DNA from: Phenylobacterium montanum
GTDB lineage: Bacteria > Pseudomonadota > Alphaproteobacteria > Caulobacterales > Caulobacteraceae
NCBI RefSeq assembly: GCF_018135625.1
Contig: NZ_CP073078.1
Coordinates: 2,450,501 to 2,514,500, forward strand
Direction: 5' to 3'
Length of the DNA stretch: 64,000 nt
The notes under the pieces are model-generated. The model was not told where the DNA came from, ran no database searches, and saw only the letters and a program-made list of their open reading frames with translations. Shown in pieces: positions 52,174-60,971 of the stretch (position 1 is its first letter; every line of letters starts with the position of its first letter). A program made the position numbers and the translations under genes.

Positions 52174-54480
52174 CTAGAACTTGTAGGTCAGGGTCGCGCC
52201 GATCTCGCGCGGCGGATTGACGGTGCCGCGGTCGACCTCTCGCAAGCCCGCCAAATATTCCGCCGTTTTCAAGTAGTAGAAATAGTAGTTCGACGGCGCG
52301 GTCATGAACCCGGTATTGGTCAGGTTCTTCCCCCAGATCTGCAGCTTCCACTGGCCGCCGGTCGGCTCGTAGATCAGCGAACCGTTGATCAGCCCGCGCT
52401 TCTCGGTGAAGTTCTTGGCGATCGGTTGGGCGGCGTTGACGGGACTGACCTGGGTGTGGCCCGACCATTCGCCGTCCGCATGGGCGGTCAGGTCACCCAG
52501 TCCCCCCAGGTCCCAGCGGTACTGCACAAAAAGGTGCACGTCGTTCTTGGGCACGAACGGCACGGTTCCGCCGCTGCAATTGACCCCGCCGGCCGCGCAG
52601 CCGCGGAACTGGGTGTAGATCGCTTCGGTATAGGCGTAGTTCAAGCCGATCTGCGCATTGTGGAACGGCGTCCAGGTGCTTTCGACCTCGACCCCGCGCA
52701 CGCGCTCGCTGCCGGCGTTGGTGTCAGTCAGAACCGGGCCGATCAGGGATCGCACCTGCAGGTCCTTAGTGTCTGCCTGGTAGATCGCCGTATTCAGCGA
52801 GACCCGATGGTCGAACAGCTGCACCTTGGCGCCCAGCTCATAGCTGATGCTGCGCTCGGGGTTCAGCGGGATCACCGCCTTGGCCGGGCTGGTGCTGGTC
52901 AGCGACCAGCCGCCGCCTTTGAATCCGGTCGAAGCGCTGGCGTAGAACAGCGTGTTGTGGAACGGCTTGTATTCCAGGATCGCGCGCGGGGTGAAGGCGG
53001 TCCATTCGTGCTCCATGCCCTCGGCGTTGAAGGCCGCGCCATAGAAGGCCGAGGCGCCGATGTGGTCGGTGTAGTTCTTCTTGTCTTCGTAGGTCACCCG
53101 GCCGCCGACGGTCAGGGCGACCTGGTCGGTGAAGTGGAACTTGCCTTCTGCGAACGGGGCCACGGTCAGGACGTGGGCGTCGCCGACCGCGGTCTGGTTC
53201 TGCAACGTCCCCTTGGTCAGCACCCCCAAGAACTGGCCCGGAATGGTCCCGTTGAAGCCGAAGGTGATCGCCTTCTTCAGGTTCTCGAAGCCGTAGTAGA
53301 GGCCCGCGACGTATTCCAGCCGCCGCCCGGTGGGCGAGGTCAGGCGGAATTCCTGGCTGAATTCGAACTCGCGGCTGGCGTTGATGCTGTTGTTGTTGGC
53401 CGGCAGCGGGCCGCTGTCGCCGTCGTCGACATATTTGGCGTCCAGCGAGCGGTAGCTGGTGATCGAGGTCAGATCGCCGAACGAATGGCTCCAGTCGGCG
53501 CGGACCTGGGCGGCGAAGATGTCCCGCTTGTTGGTCCCGTCCACGTCCTGGAAGCTGGCCCAGGGGCTGGTCGAGATCGCCTGGGCGGCGGCGACCACCG
53601 AGCCCTGGCCGAAGAAGTGATAGCCGGCCGCCGCCTCGTCCTCGTGGATGTAGGAGACCATGGCCTGGAGCTTCAGGTCGTCTGTCGGCCGCCACAGGAA
53701 GGTCGGGCGGATGGCGAAGCTCTTCTGGTCGCTGAGATTATGGCCGGTGACATAGTTGTGCATGTACCCGCCGACATCCTTGACGCTGTAGGCGAGGCGC
53801 GCGGCGGCGTCGGGGCTGACGGCCAGGTTGAAGAAGCCCTGGGTCTCGAAGCCCGGTGAATCCGGCACGCCCGACCCGGTATAGGTCTCGACCGTCAGGT
53901 TGGTCTCACCGCCGGTCTGGCCCAGCTTGGGCATGTTGTCGGTGATCTGCAGCGCCCCGCCGACCACGTTGCGGCCGAAGGTGGTGCCCTGCGGGCCGCG
54001 CAGCACGGCGATCTGGCTGACGTCGAAGAAGTCGGCGTCGAACGAGGCCAGGGTGCCGTAGTAGATGTCGTCGATGAACACCGCCACCGGCAGCTCCAGC
54101 GCCGGGGCGTCGTTGGTGGTGGTCTGGCCGCGGATCTGCAGGTTGGCCGTGCTCGGCCCCTTGGTGGAGACGAAGGTCGCGCCGGGCACCATGGCCGGCA
54201 GGTCGACGAAGTTGCCGATATGGGCCTCCTGGACCACCTTGCCGGACATCGCCGTCACGGCGATCGGCACCCGGCTCAGCGCTTCCTCGCGCCGGGTCGC
54301 GGTGACCACGATCTCGCCGGCCGTCTCGGTTGGAGCCGCAGCGGGCGCCGGGGCGGCGGCCTGCTGCGCCTGAGCGAGGCCCGGCGCGACGCCGAGACCA
54401 GCCGCCAAGCCCAGCACGGCCAGGGCGGCGCCACCGCGCACGCCGCGCTCGGCCACAAATTGTTTCCGTCGATCGGTCAT
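52174..54480 (-). CDS. TonB-dependent outer-membrane receptor (catabolic block)
   Basis: This 768-residue receptor has a signal peptide (GAALAVLGLAAGLGVAPGLAQAQ). A TonB-box-like GEIVVTATRREEALSRVPIAVTAMSG follows, then a plug with LQIRGQTTTNDAP and IAVLRGPQGTTFGRNVVGGALQI. A beta-barrel ends GATLTYKF. This plug form (LRGPQGTxFGRN) is typical of receptors associated in sphingomonads and Caulobacteraceae with hydrophobic or small organic substrates, different from the large sugar receptor at 303-3665. ATG 54480 follows GGGGGAACGGC. The regulon box lies 161 bp upstream. Confidence 0.94.
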   Translation of the reverse strand: MTDRRKQFVAERGVRGGAALAVLGLAAGLGVAPGLAQAQQAAAPAPAAAPTETAGEIVVTATRREEALSRVPIAVTAMSGKVVQEAHIGNFVDLPAMVPGATFVSTKGPSTANLQIRGQTTTNDAPALELPVAVFIDDIYYGTLASFDADFFDVSQIAVLRGPQGTTFGRNVVGGALQITDNMPKLGQTGGETNLTVETYTGSGVPDSPGFETQGFFNLAVSPDAAARLAYSVKDVGGYMHNYVTGHNLSDQKSFAIRPTFLWRPTDDLKLQAMVSYIHEDEAAAGYHFFGQGSVVAAAQAISTSPWASFQDVDGTNKRDIFAAQVRADWSHSFGDLTSITSYRSLDAKYVDDGDSGPLPANNNSINASREFEFSQEFRLTSPTGRRLEYVAGLYYGFENLKKAITFGFNGTIPGQFLGVLTKGTLQNQTAVGDAHVLTVAPFAEGKFHFTDQVALTVGGRVTYEDKKNYTDHIGASAFYGAAFNAEGMEHEWTAFTPRAILEYKPFHNTLFYASASTGFKGGGWSLTSTSPAKAVIPLNPERSISYELGAKVQLFDHRVSLNTAIYQADTKDLQVRSLIGPVLTDTNAGSERVRGVEVESTWTPFHNAQIGLNYAYTEAIYTQFRGCAAGGVNCSGGTVPFVPKNDVHLFVQYRWDLGGLGDLTAHADGEWSGHTQVSPVNAAQPIAKNFTEKRGLINGSLIYEPTGGQWKLQIWGKNLTNTGFMTAPSNYYFYYLKTAEYLAGLREVDRGTVNPPREIGATLTYKF

Positions 54481-54640
54481 GCCGTTCCCCCTTCTGTTTC
54501 GACGGCGCAAGGCGTGGCGGCCGTCTTGTTGGCGGGGCGGTCCCGTTCTCGTCACGAAAGGCCGGGCCGTTCCGCACCAGATCGGCGCGTCCGACACCTG
54601 AAAGGCCGGGCTGATGACGGGGCGGGCTCCTCCCCCTGGA

Positions 54641-54688
54641 ATGATTATCGTTGTTATTATTCTCGCATAATCATCATCATGATTATGC
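54641..54688. promoter_or_regulatory. AT-rich regulon box 3 (TonB receptor promoter), double site
   Basis: ATGATTAT occurs at 54641-54648 and again within ATAATCATCATCATGATTAT at 54667-54686. The second part has a copy on both strands. It is the longest such site in the window and lies directly behind the SDR stop, upstream of the receptor gene. Confidence 0.6.
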
Positions 54689-54694
54689 TGAATG

Positions 54695-55474
54695 TCAAGA
54701 GCGCCCGACCGGCTCGCTAACGGGCAGGCTGTAGTTCAGCCCCAGCCGCCCGCCATCGGCATAGACGGTCTGGCCGGTGACGAAGGCGGCGCCGTGGCTG
54801 GCCAGGAAGGCGGCCACTGAGGCGATCTCTTCCGGTAAGCCCAGGCGTCCCAGCGGCGTGCGCTCCAGCGGCGCGCGGGCGCCCTCGCCGGTCAGGCCGA
54901 AGCTCGCCGCCATCTCGGTGACGATGGTGCCCGGCCCCACCGCGTTGACCCGGATGTTCCAGGGCGCCAGCGCGATGGCGCAGTTGCGGGTGAGCTGATT
55001 CAGCCCGCCCTTGGAGACGCAATAGCTGAGGGATTGCGGCCCGTTCAGCACCGCATTGATCGAGGAGATGTTGACCACCGCCCCGCCGCGTCCCTGCTCG
55101 CGCATACGCCGGGCCGCGGCCTGGGTCAGCAGGAACGGCGCCCTCAGGTTGATCGCCATCACCCGGTCGAAATCGGCCGCCGAAACCTCGAAGAAGTCGG
55201 CCCGCGGCGCGATTCCGGCATTGTTGATGAGGATTTCCACCCCGCCGAAGGCGGAGACACAGGCCTCGACGACCTCGTCCGCCGCCTCGGGCCGGGACAG
55301 GTCGGCGGCGAACAAGGCGGCCTCGAACCCGGCCGATCCGAGGTCCGCGACGGCCGCCGCCCCGGCCTCGCGGTCCTGGTCGACCACCAGGACCTGAGCG
55401 CCCTCCTCCGCCAGGCGCCGGGCGCAGGCGCGGCCGATGCCCCGCGCCGCGCCGGTGACGATCGCCGGCCTCAC
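54695..55474 (-). CDS. Short-chain dehydrogenase/reductase
   Basis: This 259-residue classical SDR has AIVTGAARGIGRACARRLAEEGAQVLVVD (an aspartate after the second strand suggests NAD). INNAGIAPRADFFEV, a catalytic serine in VNISSINAVLNG and YCVSKGGLNQL are present. It overlaps the MDR reductase by four bases (55471-55474) and ends the five-gene unit that starts with the amidohydrolase. Likely oxidises a hydroxyacyl or alcohol intermediate. Confidence 0.91.
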   Translation of the reverse strand: MRPAIVTGAARGIGRACARRLAEEGAQVLVVDQDREAGAAAVADLGSAGFEAALFAADLSRPEAADEVVEACVSAFGGVEILINNAGIAPRADFFEVSAADFDRVMAINLRAPFLLTQAAARRMREQGRGGAVVNISSINAVLNGPQSLSYCVSKGGLNQLTRNCAIALAPWNIRVNAVGPGTIVTEMAASFGLTGEGARAPLERTPLGRLGLPEEIASVAAFLASHGAAFVTGQTVYADGGRLGLNYSLPVSEPVGRS

Positions 55475-56499
55475 GGCTCACCGACCTTCAGCATCTGCTT
55501 GCCGAAATTGCCGCCTTCGAACAGGCCCATCAGGGCGGCAGGCGCGTGCTCGAAGCCTTCGCGCACGTCGGCCTTGAACTTGAGGTCGCCCTTGCGGATC
55601 CAGTCCAAAAGCCGCGCCTCGGCCAGGGGGATCTCGCGCTCGTAGTGGCCGAGCAAAAAGCCCTGGATGGTCGCGCCGGTGAAGACCACATTGAAATAGT
55701 TGCGCGGCCCCGGCGGCATTTGCGACGGGTCGCGGGCGTCGAAATTGTAGCGGGATATGCCGCCGCAGATCACGACGCGCGCGCCGACGCTGAGCCGCGC
55801 CAGGGCGTCGTTGAGGATCTCGCCCCCGACATTGTCCCAGAAGACGTCGATGCCCTTGGGACACAGGTCTCTCAATCGCGACCGGACATTCTCCGACTTG
55901 TAGTCGATCGCCCCGTCGAACCCGAGTTCCTGGGTCAGCCAGGCGCACTTCTCCGCCCCGCCGGCGATGCCGATCACCCGGCAGCCGGCCAGCTTGCCGA
56001 GCTGGCCGACCAGCGAGCCGGTGGCGCCGGCCGCGCCGCTGATCACCAGCGCATCGCCAGGCTTGGGCTTGCCGACATGGACCAGGCCCAGATAGGCGGT
56101 CGCCCCAGTGGTGCCCAGAAGGCTCATCGCCGCTGGCGGCGCCACGCCCTCGGGCAGCACCTTCAGCTCGGAAGCCGGCATCACCGCATGATCCCGCCAG
56201 CCGATCGGCCCCTCGACCAGGTCGCCCGCGCGAAGGCCGCCGTCACGCGATTCCAGCACCACGCCCACCCCGCGCCCCGGCATGACATCGCCGATCTGAA
56301 CCGGATCGCGATAGCCGGCGACGTTTTCCATCCAGCTCTTTTGCGCCGGGTCGAAGCTCAGATAGAGGGTCTTGACCAGGGCCTCTCCCTCGTCAGGCTC
56401 CCTGATCGGCGCCTCGGCGTATTCGAAGTCCGAGGCTAGGAGCGGGCGCCCGATGGGCCGAGCCGCGACCCGCCACTGGCGGTGGGTTTGGGCGGTCAT
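55471..56499 (-). CDS. Zinc-free medium-chain NADP-dependent reductase (PTGR/CurA type)
   Basis: This 342-residue MDR family member has DPAQKSWMENVAGYRDPVQIGDVMPGRGVG and the cofactor motif LVISGAAGATGSLVGQLGKLAGCRVIGIAGG. It lacks the cysteine/histidine zinc ligands of alcohol dehydrogenases. Relatives (prostaglandin reductase, curcumin reductase) reduce the C=C of alpha,beta-unsaturated ketones with NADPH. A role in saturating an enone or enoyl intermediate fits the context. GCGCTGAC precedes the ATG, which is 27 bases from the kinase gene's end. Confidence 0.91.
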   Translation of the reverse strand: MTAQTHRQWRVAARPIGRPLLASDFEYAEAPIREPDEGEALVKTLYLSFDPAQKSWMENVAGYRDPVQIGDVMPGRGVGVVLESRDGGLRAGDLVEGPIGWRDHAVMPASELKVLPEGVAPPAAMSLLGTTGATAYLGLVHVGKPKPGDALVISGAAGATGSLVGQLGKLAGCRVIGIAGGAEKCAWLTQELGFDGAIDYKSENVRSRLRDLCPKGIDVFWDNVGGEILNDALARLSVGARVVICGGISRYNFDARDPSQMPPGPRNYFNVVFTGATIQGFLLGHYEREIPLAEARLLDWIRKGDLKFKADVREGFEHAPAALMGLFEGGNFGKQMLKVGEP

Positions 56500-56526
56500 G
56501 TCAGCGCCTTTCGTGTTTTCGGAAAA

Positions 56527-57603
56527 TCAGGCCGCCCCGCCCTCCTGGGCGAAGCGCCAGGCGGCCTCGGCCAGGGGACGCACCCGGGCCGCCTGCTCGG
56601 CGGCGCCGGCCGCGGCGGCCGTGCCGTCCCGCGCCCGCCCGACGATGCCCTGGACGATCGCGGCCACGCGGAAGAGGTTGTAGGCCTTGTGGAAGTTCAG
56701 GTTTTCGACCGGCGCCCGGCCGATCCGCTCGCAATAGAGCGCGACATAGGCCTCCAGGCTGGGAACCCCCAGCGCCTCCAGATTGGCGCCCAGGAGCGTG
56801 CCGCGCGCGTCGTTGCCCGCCGGCCGGTACCACTCCATGCCGTGGTACATCAGATCGCCCAGGGGGTGGCCGGTGGTGGAAAGCTCCCAGTCCAGAACCG
56901 CGACGATGCGCGGCTCTGTGGGATGAACCAGCACATTGTGGAACGAGAAGTCGCCGTGGATCAGCCGCGTCTCCTCTTCCACTGGAGCGGCGGTCGGCAG
57001 CCAGGCGATCAGCTTGTCCATGGCCGGGATGTCGGCGGTCTTGGAGGCTTCGTACTGCTGCGACCAGCGGCTGATCTGGCGCAGGAAGTAGTTGCCGCCG
57101 CGGCCGAAATCGCCGAGGCCGATGGCGGCGTGGTCCAGGCTGTGCAGCCGGGCCAGGGTCGCGTTCATGGAGTCGAACACCGCCGCCCGTTCGTCGCAGC
57201 TCAGGTCCGGCATGGTCACGTCCAGGAACACCCGCCCCGGCACATGGCGCATGACATAGAAGGCGGTGCCGAGGACGGCGTCGTCCTCGCACAGGTCCAG
57301 GGGCTCAGGGACCGGAAAACCGGTCTCCCACAGGGCCCGCATCACCCGATACTCCCGGTCCACCGCGTGGGCCGATTTCAGCAGCACGCCCGGCGGCTTA
57401 CGCCGCAACACGTATTTCGCGTCCGGCGTGGTCAAGAGATAGGTCGGGTTCGACTGGCCGCCTTCGAATTGGCGCACGCGCAGCGGCCCGGCATAGCCCG
57501 GCGCGCAATCGCCCAGGAACTGGGCCAGCCGCGCCTCGTCGATCCGGTGCTGGGTCTTCACCTCGACCGTCTCGCCCAGGTATTTGCGCGGTCCCTCGGC
57601 CAT
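56527..57603 (-). CDS. APH-type kinase like the ACAD10/11 kinase domain (LvaA-like)
   Basis: This 358-residue aminoglycoside-phosphotransferase-fold protein has the catalytic loop HGDFSFHN (about 216-223) and the metal-binding VLDWELSTTGHPLGDL (about 236-250). FEGGQSNPTYLLTTPDAKYVLRRKPPG is the typical opening of the kinase half of ACAD10/11. Such kinases phosphorylate the hydroxyl of 4-hydroxyacyl-CoAs, not antibiotics. The matching dehydrogenase is encoded at 40823-42118. ATG 57603 lies 8 bases after the SDR stop; a longer in-frame start reads through that SDR and is rejected. Confidence 0.9.
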   Translation of the reverse strand: MAEGPRKYLGETVEVKTQHRIDEARLAQFLGDCAPGYAGPLRVRQFEGGQSNPTYLLTTPDAKYVLRRKPPGVLLKSAHAVDREYRVMRALWETGFPVPEPLDLCEDDAVLGTAFYVMRHVPGRVFLDVTMPDLSCDERAAVFDSMNATLARLHSLDHAAIGLGDFGRGGNYFLRQISRWSQQYEASKTADIPAMDKLIAWLPTAAPVEEETRLIHGDFSFHNVLVHPTEPRIVAVLDWELSTTGHPLGDLMYHGMEWYRPAGNDARGTLLGANLEALGVPSLEAYVALYCERIGRAPVENLNFHKAYNLFRVAAIVQGIVGRARDGTAAAAGAAEQAARVRPLAEAAWRFAQEGGAA

Positions 57604-57611
57604 GGCGCGGC

Positions 57612-58355
57612 TCAGTAGTTGCCGCCATCGAGGCGGATGATCGCCCCGGTGGTGAAGCTGGACCGCTCGCTGGCCAGATAGAGGGCGGTGGTGGCGATCT
57701 CCTCGGGCCGGCCGATGCGCCGCAGCGCGGCCGTCGAGTTCTTGTCCGCCTCTTCGCGCCAGCTCTTGGCGATGTCGGTCCAGAACGGGCCGCACATGAT
57801 GGCGTTGACCCGGACCTTGGGCCCGAACTCCATGGCATGGCACTGGGTCAGGATGTTCAGCGCCGACTTGGCCCCCGAATAGACCGGATAGGTGCGGCTC
57901 GGCGAGACGGCGGCGGTTGAGGAGACGTTGACGATCGCCCCGCTTCCCGCCGCGAACATGCGCTCGCCCACCAGGGCCGAGAGGCGGAACGGCCCCTTGA
58001 AATTGACCCCGACGGTCTTGTCGAACAGCTCCTCGCTGAGCTCGGCCGAGGAGGGCGCGGTCGGGGCGATGCCGGCGTTGTTGACCAGCACATCGATCTT
58101 GCCGAACCGGCCATAGGCAGCGTCGACCAGCCCCGGGATCTCGTCCCACTTGCCCACATGGCAGCCATAGGCCAGCGCCCGTCGGCCCATGGCCTCGATC
58201 TCGCCGGCCGCCGCCTCGCAGGCCTCAAGCTTGCGGCTGGTTATGATCACGTCGGCCCCGTGCCGGGCGAAGGCCCGGGCGATCTCCAGGCCCAGCCCCC
58301 GGCTGCCGCCGGTGACCAGGGCCACCTTGCCGGTCATGTCGAACTCGTCGGTCAA
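57612..58355 (-). CDS. Short-chain dehydrogenase/reductase adjacent to the APH-type kinase
   Basis: This 247-residue SDR has VALVTGGSRGLGLEIARAFARHGADVIITSRK (NADP-type SRK), LVNNAGIAP, a serine in VNVSSTAAV and YSGAKSALNIL (YxxxK). In levulinate-type pathways an SDR makes the 4-hydroxyacyl-CoA that the kinase uses; this gene directly precedes the kinase gene and may do the same. It lies 80 bases after the amidohydrolase gene. Confidence 0.9.
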   Translation of the reverse strand: MTDEFDMTGKVALVTGGSRGLGLEIARAFARHGADVIITSRKLEACEAAAGEIEAMGRRALAYGCHVGKWDEIPGLVDAAYGRFGKIDVLVNNAGIAPTAPSSAELSEELFDKTVGVNFKGPFRLSALVGERMFAAGSGAIVNVSSTAAVSPSRTYPVYSGAKSALNILTQCHAMEFGPKVRVNAIMCGPFWTDIAKSWREEADKNSTAALRRIGRPEEIATTALYLASERSSFTTGAIIRLDGGNY

Positions 58356-58435
58356 TCAGACCTCCTGCAGGATTTGGCCGGCGCACAAAGCCCGCTCACC
58401 CCCGTGGAAACAGGGATGAGCGGCAGGGAGGGACC

Positions 58436-59611
58436 TCAATCCAGGTGGTAGATCCGCGCCGCGTTGCCGTGGACGATCTTGGCGATGTCCTCGCGGGCTA
58501 CGCCCTCGAACGCCTTTTCCATGTACTTGGCCGGCTCTTCGGCCGAGGTGGCCGGGCCCGGGCTCATGCTGGTCGGGTGCGGGAAGTCGGTCTCGTAGAG
58601 GATGTTGTCGGCGCCCAGGGTGTCGATGGCGGGTTTGAGCGTCTCGCGCTCGAACCAGAACGAGCCGTAGATCTGGCGCTTGAAGAACTCGCTGGGCTTC
58701 AGCTTGAACTCGGGGTTCTCCTTGTGCGCCCCGCAGTTCAGCCACTGATAGTCCAGGCTGGCCAAGAGGTACGGGATCCAGCCCACCCCGCTCTCCACCA
58801 CCACGAAGTTGAGGTTGGGGAAGCGGTGGCAGACCCCGCCGCAGGCGATCTGCGAGATCACCGCCGCCAGGTCCAGCGAGAACAGGGCGCCCATCGAGGC
58901 GAAGGCGGCGTGGCGGCCGACGCTCTCGTGCATCATGTCGAAGTACCACATGTCCCCGGCGCCGACGTGGAAGTTGATCGGCAGGCCGAGGTCCTGGGCG
59001 CAGGCCCACAGCGGGTCCCATTGCGGATCGGTCAGCTTGGGCAGGTTGAAGGCGTCCGGCTCGCCGCACATGACCACGCCCTTGTGGCCCTGCTTGGCGC
59101 AGCGGGTCATTTCCTTGATCGTCGCCGGGATATCCCAGAAGGGCAGCGCCGCCTGCGGGATCAGCCGCTTCTTGTCCTCGCTGGCCCACTCGGTCAGCCA
59201 GTCGTTGTAGGCCTGCACGCACAGCAGCATCAGCTCCTGGTCGCCCAGGCCCAGATAGCGCCCGGCGCCGAAGCCGGCGACATTGGGATAGAGGATCTGG
59301 GCGTAGATGCCGTACTCGTCCATCCGCTTCAGCCGCGGACCGGCGGCGTAGAGCGCCGGGTCCACCTGCTCGAGCTTCTGCGGCCGCTTGGGCGGGTATT
59401 CGTGCCAGCCGGCCATGGCCGCCCCGGCCGCCGCGCCCGTGCGCTCGCCGCCGAAGAACCAGGCGTCCTCGTTCATGTTGGGGTCCCATTTCACGTGCGG
59501 GACCTTGTCGCCGTACTTCTTTACCGACAGGCGCGACGTCCACAGGTCATAGGGCTCGATGACGTGGGTGTCGGTGTCGATGACTTTGAAATCCTTGACG
59601 ATCGCGTTCAT
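58436..59611 (-). CDS. Amidohydrolase_2 family metal-dependent hydrolase/decarboxylase
   Basis: This 391-residue TIM-barrel enzyme has metal-site motifs VIDTDTHVIEP, PINFHVGAGD and NILYETDFPHP. That order belongs to the ACMSD-like amidohydrolase_2 family, which contains decarboxylases and C-C or lactone hydrolases. The first motif lacks the HxH pair and reads DTHVIE, as in several decarboxylase-like relatives. ATG 59611 has a perfect GGAGGAGGCCC site; a start 18 bases upstream is less likely. It is the first gene of the unit running to 54695, and the AT-rich box 4 lies 92 bp upstream. Confidence 0.9.
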   Translation of the reverse strand: MNAIVKDFKVIDTDTHVIEPYDLWTSRLSVKKYGDKVPHVKWDPNMNEDAWFFGGERTGAAAGAAMAGWHEYPPKRPQKLEQVDPALYAAGPRLKRMDEYGIYAQILYPNVAGFGAGRYLGLGDQELMLLCVQAYNDWLTEWASEDKKRLIPQAALPFWDIPATIKEMTRCAKQGHKGVVMCGEPDAFNLPKLTDPQWDPLWACAQDLGLPINFHVGAGDMWYFDMMHESVGRHAAFASMGALFSLDLAAVISQIACGGVCHRFPNLNFVVVESGVGWIPYLLASLDYQWLNCGAHKENPEFKLKPSEFFKRQIYGSFWFERETLKPAIDTLGADNILYETDFPHPTSMSPGPATSAEEPAKYMEKAFEGVAREDIAKIVHGNAARIYHLD

Positions 59612-59702
59612 GGGCCTCCTCCGGCGCACTCTTGGGGGCGTGTTCGTCGGCTGCGGTCCGGCGAGCCCGGCCCCGTTCCGATCCGTTTGGTTTCGCGGGT
59701 CT

Positions 59703-59730
59703 ATTTATGACGATGATTATCAGTTATTGC
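59703..59730. promoter_or_regulatory. AT-rich regulon box 4 (amidohydrolase operon promoter)
   Basis: ATTTATGACGATGATTATCAG contains the ATGATTAT core (59713-59720). It lies between the acyl-CoA dehydrogenase stop at 59748 and the amidohydrolase start, on the expected promoter side. Confidence 0.55.
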
Positions 59731-59747
59731 AATGGCAAAATCATGCC

Positions 59748-60968
59748 CTAGAGCCCGAGAACGACCCGGGCCAGGATGTTGTGCTGGATCTCCTGCGAGC
59801 CGCCGTAGATGGTCGCAGCGCGGCTGTTGAGATAGCGGGCGGTGGGGGTCGTGGCGTAGTCCGGCCCGATCGGCGGTTCGTTGGCGTCGAAGCCCAGGGC
59901 GTGGCGCTGGTCCGCGGTCGCGTAGTGGCCCAGGGCCTCGAGCGCCAGTTCGGTCGCCCGCTGCAAGAGCTGGCTGACCGTCAGCTTCAGCACCGAGGCG
60001 CTGGCGTCGCCGACCTTCTTGCCCGCCGAAAGCTGGGCGGCGACCTGCCCTTCGGCATAGTCCAGGGCCTCGATCTCCATCTTCAGGGTCAAAAGCCGCC
60101 GGCGGAAATCCGGGCTGTCCGCCCAGAAGCTGCCCTCGCCCGCCTGCTCGGCCTCGGCGATCCGCCGCGCCTGGCGCACCAGCTTCTGCAGCCGGCTGGC
60201 CATTGTTCCGCCGCCGCGTTCAAATTCCAGCAGGTACTTGGCGACGGTCCAGCCCTGGTTCTCTTCGCCCACGCGGTTGGCCACCGGGATGCGCACGTCG
60301 TCCAGGAACACCTGGTTGACCTCGTGCTCGCCGGAAATCGACAGGATCGGCCGCACCGTGATCCCGGGCGTGTCCATCGGCGCCAGCATGAAGCTGATCC
60401 CCGCCTGCGGCTTGCCCTCGGCCTTGGTCCGCACCAGCAGGAAGATCCAGTTGGCGAAATGGGCGTGAGTGGTCCAGATTTTCGACCCGTTGACCACATA
60501 GTGGTCGCCATCCCGCACCGCCCGGGTCTGCAGCGAGGCCAGGTCCGAGCCCGATTGCGGCTCGGAATAGCCCTGGCACCAGTAGTGCTCGCCGGACAGC
60601 AGCCTGGGCAGGAAATAAGCCTTCTGCTCGGGCGTGCCGAAGCCCATCAAGACCGGCCCGCACAGCTGCAGCCCCATGCCGGCCAGCACGGGCGCGTCGG
60701 CCTTGGCGCACTCGTCGGCGAAGACGTGCTGCTGCAGCGGGCTCCAGCCCGGCCCGCCATATTGCTTGGGCCAGGACGGCGCGATCCAGCCGCGCTCATA
60801 GAGGATCCGGTGCCACTGCCGCACCAGCTCGCCATCAGCGAACACTCCGGCCTGGCGGGCTGTGGCGGCCCTCAGCTCCGGCGTCAGCTTCTCGTCCAGA
60901 AACGCCCGGACCTCGGCGCGGAAGGCGTCGATGTCGACCGCCGCCGGACTGTCGATTGATCCGTCCAT
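59748..60968 (-). CDS. Acyl-CoA dehydrogenase (FadE type)
   Basis: This 406-residue flavoprotein contains IDAFRAEVRAFLDEKL, WPKQYGGPGWSP, WCQGYSEPQSGSDLASLQTRA and ends RAATIYGGSQEIQHNILARVVLGL. The final GGSQE bears the expected glutamate. It belongs to the ordinary acyl-CoA dehydrogenases found in steroid and branched-acid pathways, unlike the ACAD10/11-type enzyme at 40823. It begins three bases after the thiolase-like gene, and would introduce a C=C into the acyl-CoA. Confidence 0.92.
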   Translation of the reverse strand: MDGSIDSPAAVDIDAFRAEVRAFLDEKLTPELRAATARQAGVFADGELVRQWHRILYERGWIAPSWPKQYGGPGWSPLQQHVFADECAKADAPVLAGMGLQLCGPVLMGFGTPEQKAYFLPRLLSGEHYWCQGYSEPQSGSDLASLQTRAVRDGDHYVVNGSKIWTTHAHFANWIFLLVRTKAEGKPQAGISFMLAPMDTPGITVRPILSISGEHEVNQVFLDDVRIPVANRVGEENQGWTVAKYLLEFERGGGTMASRLQKLVRQARRIAEAEQAGEGSFWADSPDFRRRLLTLKMEIEALDYAEGQVAAQLSAGKKVGDASASVLKLTVSQLLQRATELALEALGHYATADQRHALGFDANEPPIGPDYATTPTARYLNSRAATIYGGSQEIQHNILARVVLGL

Positions 60969-60971
60969 GGC

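Noticed and set aside
52150-53859. Long plus-strand frame opposite the second TonB receptor
   Set aside because: Antisense shadow of a full-length receptor; begins inside the inverted repeat and shows no family motif.
49746-54688. AT-rich boxes read as standard FadR operators (TNGTNNNACNA)
   Set aside because: They do not fit that pattern; they form their own ATGATTAT family. If the FadR-type regulator binds them, it does so with a different recognition sequence.
56527-58149. APH-type kinase with a 182-residue N-terminal extension
   Set aside because: The extension is the neighbouring SDR read in the wrong frame; the kinase starts at 57603.
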